A stretch of DNA of 64,000 nt, from the NCBI GenBank assembly GCA_049324315.1, contig JBMOKU010000037.1, forward strand, positions 1 through 64,000. Reading direction: 5' to 3'. Under the pieces are notes generated by a model. It was not told the DNA's origin. It saw only the letters and a program-made list of their open reading frames with translations, and ran no database searches. Source of the DNA: JBMOKU01 sp049324315 (lineage in GTDB: Bacteria > Bacillota > Clostridia > Peptostreptococcales > Thermotaleaceae). Shown here piece by piece: positions 32,196 through 40,585 of this stretch (within the stretch, counting starts at the first letter, position 1; each line of letters opens with the position of its first letter). The position numbers and the translations under genes are program-made.

Positions 32196-32270
32196 GCGGA
32201 AGTGGCTCAGTGGTAGAGCATCGCCTTGCCAAGGCGAGGGTCGCGAGTTCGAATCTCGTCTTCCGCTCCA
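32196..32270 (+). tRNA. tRNA-Gly (anticodon GCC)
   Basis: A 75-base cloverleaf: acceptor GCGGAAG/CTTCCGC, anticodon loop TTGCCAA, T-arm AGTTCGAATC, encoded CCA. It lies five bases after tRNA-Phe. Confidence 0.95.
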
Positions 32271-32277
32271 TTACTTT

Positions 32278-32352
<75 letters not shown>

Positions 32353-32382
32353 TTATATCAACTTATGATAATTTTACTGAAT

Positions 32383-32407
32383 CCTGGCAAATGCGCTAGG
32401 TTTTTTT
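32383..32407 (+). terminator. Terminator of the tRNA cluster
   Basis: CCTGGC pairs with GCTAGG (one wobble) around a 6-base loop, followed by seven T. Confidence 0.7.
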
Positions 32408-32441
32408 CGTTTTTGTACTTTTATAATAATAGGTGAGGCAT

Positions 32442-33206
32442 ATGGAAAAATTAAAAATGAAAATACCTTTTATGCCCGAGAAAAAAGCAGCTGTCGTTGT
32501 AATTGACGGAAGGACGCCAGGAAAAATAGTGAATAATTTGGTGCAAATGGGTATAGACATAATAAAAACACCCAGATGCGAAGCTTTGTACGAGGCGATT
32601 GCCTGTCATCCAGACATTCTTCTGCATCCGGTCAATGGTACGGATATTGTAGTAGCGCCAAATGTTTATGAAAAGATGAAACCGCTGTTGCTTGGAATCG
32701 GATTAAATCCTGTGATGGGGTGTACTCAATTGAAAAGGAACTATCCTGATAATGTTGCATATAATGTAGCAAGAGTTGGGAACATTGCCATTCATAACTT
32801 AAAATATACTGACCAAATGGTAAGGGAACTGCTTGAAAGAGAAAATGTTACTTGTATTCATGCTAATCAAGGATATTCAAAATGTTCGATTTGTATCGTA
32901 AGTGAAAAAGCCATTATAACGGAGGATAAGGGTATTGGAAAGATTGCAGAAAAATGGGGGATTGAAACCCTTATGATTACACCTGGTTACATAGATTTGC
33001 AGGGATTGGCGTATGGTTTTATCGGAGGGGCTTCAGGTGTTATTGATGAGGATAAGATCGGTTTTTGTGGTTCCTTAGAGCGGCATCCTGATTATAGAAG
33101 AATCGCTGCTTTTTTAGAAAAATGGAATAAAACGCCAGTTTATCTTTATGAGGGAAATCCAGTTGACATAGGTTCGATCATCCCGCTTTTAGAAATGGCA
33201 TACTAA
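32442..33206 (+). CDS. Conserved clostridial protein with predicted GME (amidinotransferase) fold, DUF6873-like
   Basis: A 254-residue soluble protein. The repeated alpha/beta pattern with VVIDGRTPGKIVNNLVQMGIDIIKTPRC, HPDILLHPVNGTDIVVAP and NVARVGNIAIHNLKYTD resembles a family predicted to adopt the guanidino-group-modifying enzyme fold. Conserved cysteines occur in SKCSICIVSEKAIITED and GFCGSLERHPD. No catalytic assignment can be made. ATG 32442 is preferred; AGGTGAGG lies just upstream and an in-frame GTG at 32433 overlaps that site. It precedes the sporulation gene ytxC and may be co-expressed with it. Confidence 0.7.
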   Translation: MEKLKMKIPFMPEKKAAVVVIDGRTPGKIVNNLVQMGIDIIKTPRCEALYEAIACHPDILLHPVNGTDIVVAPNVYEKMKPLLLGIGLNPVMGCTQLKRNYPDNVAYNVARVGNIAIHNLKYTDQMVRELLERENVTCIHANQGYSKCSICIVSEKAIITEDKGIGKIAEKWGIETLMITPGYIDLQGLAYGFIGGASGVIDEDKIGFCGSLERHPDYRRIAAFLEKWNKTPVYLYEGNPVDIGSIIPLLEMAY

Positions 33207-33285
33207 GAAATATATGTAATTCTGTATTTTGAATATCACTTCTTATTACACATATACTACTAGTACAGTGGAAAGGAGTGAAAAA

Positions 33286-34197
33286 ATGAAGCTGCTGACT
33301 ACGATGATTTCCCAGTGTTCAGATTATATGATCTCTAGACTTGATAAAGAAATAAAGAATTTTCACAAAGAAGGAATTGTCATTGAGCAAAGCATAAAAA
33401 ATGATGGCAGCATGACAATTATTTCTTATGATTTGAAAGATGAAAGTCTATGTCACTATACGTCAGAAGACTTTGAAATAATCTTTAAGCATTATATTGC
33501 CAATGCTTTATCAGATATTATTATTCAGGAAATGGAAGGAGGACTGATTAAAAAAATCCTCCGTGGACAATATTACTATTTCACACCTGTAGAAAGACAA
33601 GAGATTTTAAAACATCTGGAAAAACAGATGGAATATGAGGAGTTAAAATGTGTTGAAGGCTTAACCTATAAGATAAGTAGAAAAGCAAAAATCCTTCAGC
33701 AAATCATGGAGTATCTAATGTTCCATGACCATATCCATGTGGACGGGTTTATACGTTTTCGACTCCAAAATTATATTTGTGAACTGGAAGACCATATAGA
33801 AAAAGCTGTAGAAGATTTTATGATGGAAAAGGAGTACAACGAATTTATACGATTACTCAAGTACTTTGTAGACGTTCAGGAATCCAAGATTAACGTAGTA
33901 AATGTGCTAATTTGTTCTGATGGCAAATACATTCTATATGATCATGCTATGAGAATCATTAATAATGAGTATATGGAAGACATTGCTTTAGAAATGGCGG
34001 ATAATGACGTAAGCTATGATGATTTGTTGATCAGTTCGTTGATCACAATAGCACCAAAAAAAATTATCATCCATTCGACGGGGAAGATATGGAACAAGGA
34101 GATTATTAAAACCATTCGAAATGTATTTTGCGAGAGAGTCAATCTGTGCAAAGGCTGTGAGTTATGTCTGGTAACGCAAAGTGTTCATGAAGAGTAG
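33286..34197 (+). CDS. ytxC: Sporulation protein YtxC
   Basis: A 303-residue protein of the YtxC family, found only in endospore formers and of unknown biochemical role. Typical features are the N-terminal basic/acidic region, the central DHIHVDGFIRFRLQNYICELEDHIEKAVEDFM and a C-terminal cysteine pair in VNLCKGCELC. AAAGGAG lies seven bases before ATG 33286. It follows the GME-fold gene by 79 bases. Confidence 0.88.
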   Translation: MKLLTTMISQCSDYMISRLDKEIKNFHKEGIVIEQSIKNDGSMTIISYDLKDESLCHYTSEDFEIIFKHYIANALSDIIIQEMEGGLIKKILRGQYYYFTPVERQEILKHLEKQMEYEELKCVEGLTYKISRKAKILQQIMEYLMFHDHIHVDGFIRFRLQNYICELEDHIEKAVEDFMMEKEYNEFIRLLKYFVDVQESKINVVNVLICSDGKYILYDHAMRIINNEYMEDIALEMADNDVSYDDLLISSLITIAPKKIIIHSTGKIWNKEIIKTIRNVFCERVNLCKGCELCLVTQSVHEE

Positions 34198-34242
34198 CTT
34201 ACATGTTTCAAATATATAAATGTGCCCAACAGACTCCATATG

Positions 34243-34271
34243 TTGTAAAGATTTTCATCATATGATATACT
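34243..34271 (+). promoter_or_regulatory. Promoter of the DUF445 gene
   Basis: TTGTAA (34243-34248), a 17-base spacer and TATACT (34266-34271). Confidence 0.55.
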
Positions 34272-34313
34272 TTATTCGACATAAAACAAAAGACAATATA
34301 GAGGTGAAATCAA

Positions 34314-34916
34314 TTGTTTTGGGCAAAATTGTTTATATTAGCAGTAGTAGGTGCAATTATAGGATGGGGTACAAATGTTTTAGCCATTAAGCTTATTTTC
34401 AGACCCCTTACACCTATTCGTATCCCTATTTTTCATATACAAATTCAGGGGTTAATACCAAAACGCAAGGCGGATCTTGCAAAAAGTATTGGTGAGATTG
34501 TGGAATCAGAGCTTGTTTCCATCGAAGAGATCATGGATCAATTTATTAGAGATGAGAATAAAAGTGAAATTATCTTCAATATCAAACGCAAGATCAAAAA
34601 GATCGCAGAGCAGAAAATGCCTGCTTTCATTCCAGGTCCATTTAAAGCAATGCTAATAGAATATATTGACGAAATTATTGAAAAAGAGGCTGGCAATACC
34701 ATTGCAGAATTGACGGAGAAAATGATACATAAAGCAGCTGCACAAATAAGTATTTCAGGTATCATAGAGGAAAAAATCAATAATTTTGAACTGGATAAAC
34801 TGGAGCAAATTATTATTGCTATTGCAAAAAAAGAGCTAAAGCATATAGAGGTACTGGGTGGGGTTATTGGATTTGTAATTGGCCTTGTGCAGGGATTGAT
34901 TATTTTACTCATATAA
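34314..34916 (+). CDS. DUF445-family membrane protein (short form)
   Basis: A 200-residue protein with an N-terminal membrane helix (LFILAVVGAIIGWGTNVLAIKLIF), the conserved FRPLTPIRIPIFHIQIQGLIPKRK segment, an amphipathic central region and a C-terminal membrane helix (GGVIGFVIGLVQGLIILLI). This matches one half of YheB-type DUF445 proteins, which are usually about twice as long. Function unknown; B. subtilis YheB is linked to the spore. It begins at TTG 34314, six bases after GAGGTGA. Confidence 0.85.
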   Translation: MFWAKLFILAVVGAIIGWGTNVLAIKLIFRPLTPIRIPIFHIQIQGLIPKRKADLAKSIGEIVESELVSIEEIMDQFIRDENKSEIIFNIKRKIKKIAEQKMPAFIPGPFKAMLIEYIDEIIEKEAGNTIAELTEKMIHKAAAQISISGIIEEKINNFELDKLEQIIIAIAKKELKHIEVLGGVIGFVIGLVQGLIILLI

Positions 34917-34990
34917 GGGTATGATAAGACGAAGCTTGTGATAGCAATCGTCATTTGATGTATAGAAAATAGGGAGATTGTTTAAACTTA

Positions 34991-35019
34991 TTGACAAGAA
35001 AAAAATATATATTTATAAT
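34991..35019 (+). promoter_or_regulatory. Promoter of the thrS T-box transcript
   Basis: TTGACA (34991-34996), a 17-base spacer and TATAAT (35014-35019), a perfect consensus. Confidence 0.85.
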
Positions 35020-35044
35020 GAAGAAAAGATTTTGATGAACTAAA

Positions 35045-35293
35045 TATGGTTTTGACGATGAAAAGGAAGAGTACTATGGACCCAGTCCACAGAGAGAGAG
35101 TGCCATGGGCTGAAAGCATTCTTGATATGGATATAGGAAAACTACCTTCGAGTTGCAGCTGAATAACATTTTGTGAAAGGCTGTCGTAAGGCAACGTTAC
35201 TGTCGATGAGTGGATTTTATCAATAAGGGTGGAACCGCGGGAGCAACCTCTCGTCCCTAAGCTATTAGGCTTTAGGACGGAGAGGTTTTTTTA
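35045..35293 (+). ncRNA. T-box leader of thrS (Thr specifier)
   Basis: A stem I region is followed by the T-box sequence AAGGGTGGAACCGCGG (35225-35240) and a terminator pairing ACCTCTCGTCC with GGACGGAGAGGT before seven T (35246-35293). An ACC codon at 35144-35146 sits where the specifier is expected and reads threonine. Uncharged tRNA-Thr should favour the antiterminator and thrS expression. Confidence 0.92.
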
Positions 35294-35339
35294 TTGTAAA
35301 CAAAAAATAGTATATATAAGTACGAGGGAGGTTATAAAA

Positions 35340-37253
35340 ATGGAAAATATTAAGATTACTTTAAAAGACGGAACTGTCAAGGAATTTCCTAAGGGAATTA
35401 CAGTTCTTGAAATTGCAGAAAATATCAGTTCCAGATTAGCTAAAGAAGCAGTAGGTGGAGAAGTTAATCAAAAGGTCGTAGATTTGAAATTTTCCGTACA
35501 ACAGGATGTAGCATTAAGCATTTTGAAATTTGAAGATGAAGACGGACAAGATGTTTTCAGACATACCAGCTCCCATATTCTAGCCCAAGCTGTTCAACGG
35601 TTGTATCCAGGCACAAAACTTGCGATTGGCCCTGCTATTGAGAATGGCTTCTACTATGATTTCGATTCAGACCATAGATTTACACAAGAAGATCTTGAGA
35701 AGATTGAAGCAGAAATGAATAAAATTGTTCAAGAGGACCTAGCTGTAGAAAGATTTGAACTGCTAAGGACTGAGGCTGTTAAATATATGGAGGACAGAAA
35801 GGAACCTTATAAGGTTGAGTTGATCCAAGATTTGCCGGAGGATGCAGTGATTTCCTTCTACAAGCAAGGGGAATTTGTAGATCTGTGCGCTGGTCCGCAT
35901 TTGCCAAGCACGAGAGCTGTTAAAGCCATCAAGCTTTTGAGTGTAGCGGGAGCTTACTGGCGTGGAGATGAAAAAAACAAAATGCTTCAGAGAGTTTACG
36001 GTACTTCTTTCCCAAAACAGAAAATGCTGGAAGAGTATATTCATCGCTTGGAAGAAGCGAAGAAGAGAGACCACAGAAAATTAGGCAAAGAACTGGATTT
36101 ATTTAGTATTCAAGAGGAGGGACCTGGATTTCCTTTCTTCCATCCAAAAGGAATGGTTATACGAAACCAGCTAGAGAATTTCTGGCGGAAATCCCATGTG
36201 AAGCGGGTCTATGATGAGGTTAAAACACCTATCATCCTGAACCAGCAGCTATGGCATACATCTGGACATTGGGATCATTATAAAGAAAACATGTATTTCA
36301 CAAATATTGATGAGCTTGATTATGCAGTTAAGCCTATGAACTGCCCTGGAGCGATGCTGGTATATAAGCGTAAAATGTACAGCTATAGAGACTTTCCTAT
36401 TAGAATGGCTGAATTAGGACTAGTTCACAGGCATGAGCTGTCAGGTGCCCTTCACGGTCTTATGAGAGTACGGGCTTTTACGCAAGATGATGCCCATATT
36501 TTTATGCTTCCTGAACAAATCAAAGATGAAATTAAGGGCGTAATTGATTTTGTTGATTATGTATATAATATTTTTGGATTTAAATACCATATAGAATTAT
36601 CCACAAGGCCGGAAAATTCCATGGGGACAGACCAAGAATGGAATATGGCAACGAATGCGTTAAAGGAAGTATTAGATGAGAAGGGTCTTGTCTACAAGAT
36701 TAACGAGGGAGATGGCGCATTCTATGGACCGAAGATTGACTTCCATCTAGAAGATTCTATTGGGAGAACATGGCAGTGCGGTACAATTCAGTTGGATTTC
36801 CAAATGCCGCAAAAATTTGACTTAACTTATATCGGAAGCGATAGTGAAAAGCACAGACCCGTTATGCTCCATAGAGTAATATTTGGTAGTATCGAACGGT
36901 TTATTGGTATTTTAGTAGAACATTTTGCAGGAAAATTCCCTGTTTGGTTAGCACCGGTACAAGTGAAAATACTGCCGATAGCAGATAAATTCTTACCTTA
37001 TGCCCAAAGCATAGCGGAAGCCCTAGAGAATGAAGATATCCGCGTTGAACTTGATGACAGGAATGAGAAAATTGGATATAAGATCCGTGAAGCTCAGCTA
37101 GAAAAGGTACCGTATATGCTGATCATAGGCGAAAAAGAAATGGAAGCTGGCGTAATTTCTGTAAGAGCCAGAGATAAAGGGGATTTAGGAAGTCAAGAAT
37201 TAAAGATGTTCATCGGTCAAGTACAAGATGAAGTAAAAAATAAAACATTATAG
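35340..37253 (+). CDS. thrS: Threonyl-tRNA synthetase
   Basis: A 637-residue class II synthetase. Domains in order: an N-terminal TGS domain (MENIKITLKDGTVKEFPKGI), the editing domain with HTSSHILAQAVQRL and DLCAGPHLPST (zinc/editing residues), the catalytic core (motif 2 RMAELGLVHRHELSGALHGL; zinc Cys in MNCPGAMLV) and the C-terminal anticodon-binding domain. ATG 35340 follows GGGAGG and matches the TGS domain start; the longer upstream frame runs through the T-box. Controlled by the T-box. Confidence 0.97.
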   Translation: MENIKITLKDGTVKEFPKGITVLEIAENISSRLAKEAVGGEVNQKVVDLKFSVQQDVALSILKFEDEDGQDVFRHTSSHILAQAVQRLYPGTKLAIGPAIENGFYYDFDSDHRFTQEDLEKIEAEMNKIVQEDLAVERFELLRTEAVKYMEDRKEPYKVELIQDLPEDAVISFYKQGEFVDLCAGPHLPSTRAVKAIKLLSVAGAYWRGDEKNKMLQRVYGTSFPKQKMLEEYIHRLEEAKKRDHRKLGKELDLFSIQEEGPGFPFFHPKGMVIRNQLENFWRKSHVKRVYDEVKTPIILNQQLWHTSGHWDHYKENMYFTNIDELDYAVKPMNCPGAMLVYKRKMYSYRDFPIRMAELGLVHRHELSGALHGLMRVRAFTQDDAHIFMLPEQIKDEIKGVIDFVDYVYNIFGFKYHIELSTRPENSMGTDQEWNMATNALKEVLDEKGLVYKINEGDGAFYGPKIDFHLEDSIGRTWQCGTIQLDFQMPQKFDLTYIGSDSEKHRPVMLHRVIFGSIERFIGILVEHFAGKFPVWLAPVQVKILPIADKFLPYAQSIAEALENEDIRVELDDRNEKIGYKIREAQLEKVPYMLIIGEKEMEAGVISVRARDKGDLGSQELKMFIGQVQDEVKNKTL

Positions 37254-37262
37254 GCTAGACAT

Positions 37263-37297
37263 AAAAAGAGTCGTTGGATTACTTAACGACTCTTTTT
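37263..37297. terminator. Bidirectional terminator between thrS and ftsH
   Basis: AAAAAGAGTCGTT pairs with AACGACTCTTTTT around a 9-base loop; the right arm reaches the ftsH stop codon. Confidence 0.82.
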
Positions 37298-38864
37298 ATG
37301 TTGCGGTACTACATGGACTTTCGTGATGAATCCGTTGAATAATATCATCTAATTCTTCGCCGGATAGGGTTTCTCTTTCGAATAGCTCCTGAGAAACATG
37401 GTCAAGAATATGATTGTTCTGCTGTAAAAGCTCCTTCGCATGATTATAACAGCAGTCTATAATACTTTTTATTTCTGTATCAATCATGGAATAGCAATTC
37501 TTAACGATGGTTGGCTCGAATACTCTGTTTGATAAATTACTCATACCGTAGTCGCATACCATCTGATAAGCGATATTATTCGCTTTCTTCAAATCATCTT
37601 TAGCACCGGTGGATATTTCACCAAAAACGATTTCTTCCGCAGCACGACCACCTAATAAGACTTTGATTTTATTATATAATTCTTCTTTTGTTATTAAATA
37701 TCGTTCTTCCTCCGGAGAATACATTACATATCCCAATGCTTCGCCACGAGGTATAATGGATATTTTAGAAATTAAGTCAGTATTTAATAGCCTCCCGATG
37801 AGGGCATGACCAGCTTCGTGATAAGAAACGGTTCTTTTTTCCTTATCCAATACAACGGCATTCTTCCTTTGTAACCCTGCGATAACTTTTTCTATCGCTT
37901 GATTAAATTCATCGATGCTGATGGTTTTTTTATTGTTTCGAACAGCTAGAATCGCGGCTTCGTTAGCAATGTTCGACAGATGTGCTCCGGACATACCATG
38001 GGTTCTTTTTGCAATTTCTTTTATATTAACCGCAGAATCCAAAGGCTTATTGCGAACATGGACCTTCAAGATTTCTTCTCTTGCTCGAATATCAGGATTG
38101 CCAATATACATATGCCGGTCGAATCTTCCAGGCCTTAACAGGGCTTCATCCAGTAAATCAAGGCGATTGGTGGCGCCGATAACAATGACGGTCTGCCTTG
38201 AGTGAAAACCATCCATTTCTATGAGTAATTGGTTAAGGGTTTGATCTTTTTCATTATTGGTATCGCTATTCCTTTTGGCGCCGATTGCATCGATTTCATC
38301 AATAAAAATAACACTGGGTGCTTCCTTTTTTGCTTTTTCAAATAGTGTTCTTACTCTCTTAGCACCTACGCCGACATATTTTTCCACAAATTCTGAACCG
38401 CTGGCTGGAAAAAAAGCGGAGTTAGTTTCGCCGGCTATGGCTTGGGCTAAGAGGGTCTTACCTGTACCAGGAGGCCCGTAAAACAAGATACCTTTTGGGA
38501 TCTTTGCGCCCATTCGAAAGTACTTTTCTGGATTTTTGATAAAATCAATGACCTCAATTAACTCTTCCTTTACTTCCTCTAAGCCGGCAACATCTTTAAA
38601 CTGAACGGAAGGCTTTTCGGAATTTTCATTGCGTTTATCCTCATGCTCCTTCTTTTCTGTCTTGATTTGAACAGGCTCCAGCTGAGGCGTATGATTGCTT
38701 CGAATTAAATAAAACATGGTACCACAGCAGAACAATAAAAGTATGAAACGCAGAGAATTATCTATTTTTAAATCCGGTGACGTATTAACATAAGATGCGA
38801 TAAGCATAATCGCGCTAAAAATAAAGGAAAAGCATAGAATCGAGTAAAGAACATTTTTTTTCAA
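37296..38864 (-). CDS. ftsH: FtsH-family ATP-dependent zinc metalloprotease with a very short outer loop
   Basis: FtsH unfolds and degrades membrane and soluble proteins. The 522-residue protein has two N-terminal helices (about 5-25 and 40-54) separated by only about 14 residues; canonical FtsH has an outer domain of roughly 75 residues. The AAA module has Walker A FYGPPGTGKTLLA, Walker B VIFIDEIDAIGAKR and the second region of homology ATNRLDLLDEALLRPGRFD. The zinc site HEAGH and its distant acidic ligand region are intact. It starts at TTG 38864 behind AAGGTGG. It may be a second, specialised FtsH; hpt, its usual neighbour, is elsewhere. Confidence 0.92.
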   Translation of the reverse strand: MKKNVLYSILCFSFIFSAIMLIASYVNTSPDLKIDNSLRFILLLFCCGTMFYLIRSNHTPQLEPVQIKTEKKEHEDKRNENSEKPSVQFKDVAGLEEVKEELIEVIDFIKNPEKYFRMGAKIPKGILFYGPPGTGKTLLAQAIAGETNSAFFPASGSEFVEKYVGVGAKRVRTLFEKAKKEAPSVIFIDEIDAIGAKRNSDTNNEKDQTLNQLLIEMDGFHSRQTVIVIGATNRLDLLDEALLRPGRFDRHMYIGNPDIRAREEILKVHVRNKPLDSAVNIKEIAKRTHGMSGAHLSNIANEAAILAVRNNKKTISIDEFNQAIEKVIAGLQRKNAVVLDKEKRTVSYHEAGHALIGRLLNTDLISKISIIPRGEALGYVMYSPEEERYLITKEELYNKIKVLLGGRAAEEIVFGEISTGAKDDLKKANNIAYQMVCDYGMSNLSNRVFEPTIVKNCYSMIDTEIKSIIDCCYNHAKELLQQNNHILDHVSQELFERETLSGEELDDIIQRIHHESPCSTAT

Positions 38865-39332
38865 GAACAGACCACCTTCTTTCCTTTTTCTTCAGTATTA
38901 GTTTAACCAAAGTAATCAAAAAAATAGAAAAACAAAAGAATTTATTTGCATCAAAATTTATTTGAAGTATATAGATGCTCAGAAAATAGTTTTTTTGCTT
39001 TGTAAAAGGATTTTATATCTCGCTGATTCGTGTGATTTTTCACAAAACAAAAAATATAAAAAAAAATAAAAAATATTAATAAAATTTAAAGGATTTTTAT
39101 GACCAATATTGAATATATATTTTTAGTAAAATACAATTACTTATTTTACATGGCTTATTTTATATTTTCACGGTAAAAAATGAGACATGTTCTGCCTTTG
39201 GGTGAATAGAATGTAATAATCTTTATTCAATCCAAAGCTTTAACCTATGGATGAAGGGGGGACGGTTCAATAAGATCATTAAGAAAAGATATTTTTCATC
39301 CAAAAGAAATTAAATGTATGGGGGGAAATTAA
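38865..39332. other. A/T-rich intergenic region with one clear hairpin
   Basis: The 468-base gap between ftsH and the DUF3798 transporter is very A/T-rich (notably 38935-39150). No ORF or known riboswitch is recognised. One hairpin is clear: CTTTGG-N-TGAATA (about 39197-39209) with TATTCA-N2-CCAAAG (about 39223-39236). It lies about 100 bases before the next gene and could be a leader RNA structure or a transcription stop. Confidence 0.4.
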
Positions 39333-40496
39333 ATGTTAAAAAGAAGTTTAGCAATTCTTATGGCTTTATTCATGATCTTCAGTTTAGCTGCATGCGGACA
39401 AAAGCCTGCAGAACAGCCAGCTGCCACTGAAGAACCAGCTCCAGCTGAAAATGCATTTAAAATTGGTATTATGACAGGTACAGTATCACAAAACGAAGAA
39501 GAATACAGAGCTGCTGAAAGAGTTATGGCTAGATATCCTGATATAATTCTTCATCAGACATCTCCTGACAACTTCATGAAAGAGCAAGAAACTACAATTG
39601 CAAACGTACTTGCTATGGCATCAGATCCAGACTGTAAAGCAATCGTAATTTGTCAAGCGATTCCAGGAACTTCTGCTGCTATCGATAAAGCAAGAGAAAT
39701 TAATCCGGATATTCTTTTCATTGCAGGCGTTCCAGGTGAAGACCCAGACATGATTGCTTCTAAAGCTGATATTGTCCTTCAAGCTGACGAGCTTGGCATG
39801 GGTTATTCAATCATTGAGCAAGCTGCAAAGCAAGGTGCAAAGACATTTGTACATTATTCTTTCCCAAGACATATGTCTTATCAATTGCTTTCTATGAGAA
39901 GAGATATCTTTAAAGAGCAATGTGAATTAAAAGGTATTAAATTCGTCGACGCAACTGCTCCAGACCCAACAGGTGACGCAGGTGTTCCAGGTGCACAACA
40001 ATTTATCTTAGAAGATGTTCCAAGAAAAGTTGCAGAGTTAGGTAAAGATACAGCGTTCTTCAGTACAAACTGTGCAATGCAAGAACCATTAATTAAAGCT
40101 TCTTTGGATCAAGGAGCTATCTATCCTCAACCATGTTGCCCTAGCCCATACCATGGCTTCCCAGGAGCATTAGGAATCGAGATTCCAGAGGATAAAGCGG
40201 GAGACATTGATTATGTAGTTGAGCAAGTTAAAGCTAAAATTGCAGAAAAAGGCGGCACAGGCAGATTCTCAACTTGGCCGGTACCTGTTAACATGATGTT
40301 TGTTGATGCTGGTGTTGAATATGCGAAAGCTTACCTAGAAGGCAAAACAAACGGAAAAGTTGACAAAGAGAAGCTTGTAGAAGCTTTCAAAAACTACGCA
40401 GGCGTGGATATGAAGGTTGATAATCTTGTAAGTGAAACTTCCGGTAAAAAACTTGACAACTTCTTCATGGTTCTTTCAGATTATATAACATTCTAG
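39333..40496 (+). CDS. DUF3798 substrate-binding lipoprotein
   Basis: A 387-residue lipoprotein. The signal peptide ends at the lipobox SLAAC with Cys21, followed by a Pro/Ala/Glu-rich linker. The mature protein belongs to DUF3798, a family of apparent ABC solute-binding proteins in Clostridia, Fusobacteria and spirochaetes. Conserved segments include FKIGIMTGTVSQNEEEY and FFSTNCAMQEPLI, with a Cys pair in YPQPCCPSPYHG. Substrate unknown. GGGGGG lies before the ATG, and ATPase and two permease genes follow. A hairpin after the stop (40513-40536) probably raises lipoprotein levels over the rest of the operon. Confidence 0.87.
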   Translation: MLKRSLAILMALFMIFSLAACGQKPAEQPAATEEPAPAENAFKIGIMTGTVSQNEEEYRAAERVMARYPDIILHQTSPDNFMKEQETTIANVLAMASDPDCKAIVICQAIPGTSAAIDKAREINPDILFIAGVPGEDPDMIASKADIVLQADELGMGYSIIEQAAKQGAKTFVHYSFPRHMSYQLLSMRRDIFKEQCELKGIKFVDATAPDPTGDAGVPGAQQFILEDVPRKVAELGKDTAFFSTNCAMQEPLIKASLDQGAIYPQPCCPSPYHGFPGALGIEIPEDKAGDIDYVVEQVKAKIAEKGGTGRFSTWPVPVNMMFVDAGVEYAKAYLEGKTNGKVDKEKLVEAFKNYAGVDMKVDNLVSETSGKKLDNFFMVLSDYITF

Positions 40497-40512
40497 TTTA
40501 ATTGATGAGGTT

Positions 40513-40536
40513 AAGGTTGCCTTTTCAGGCAACCTT
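40513..40536 (+). terminator. Intra-operon hairpin after the binding-protein gene
   Basis: AAGGTTGCC-TTTTCA-GGCAACCTT with no real T-run. Such hairpins commonly cause partial termination or protect the upstream mRNA. Confidence 0.6.
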
Positions 40537-40585
40537 ATTCATCGTTAATTATGGTCATAAAATTCATAAAGGAGGGAACAATTCC

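Noticed and set aside
35229..35339. N-terminal extension of ThrS
   Set aside because: It would translate the T-box antiterminator and terminator; ATG 35340 matches the start of the TGS domain.
40502..40585. N-terminal extension of the ABC ATPase
   Set aside because: The extension runs through the intra-operon hairpin and lacks a ribosome site; ATG 40586 has AAAGGAGGG and the family start.
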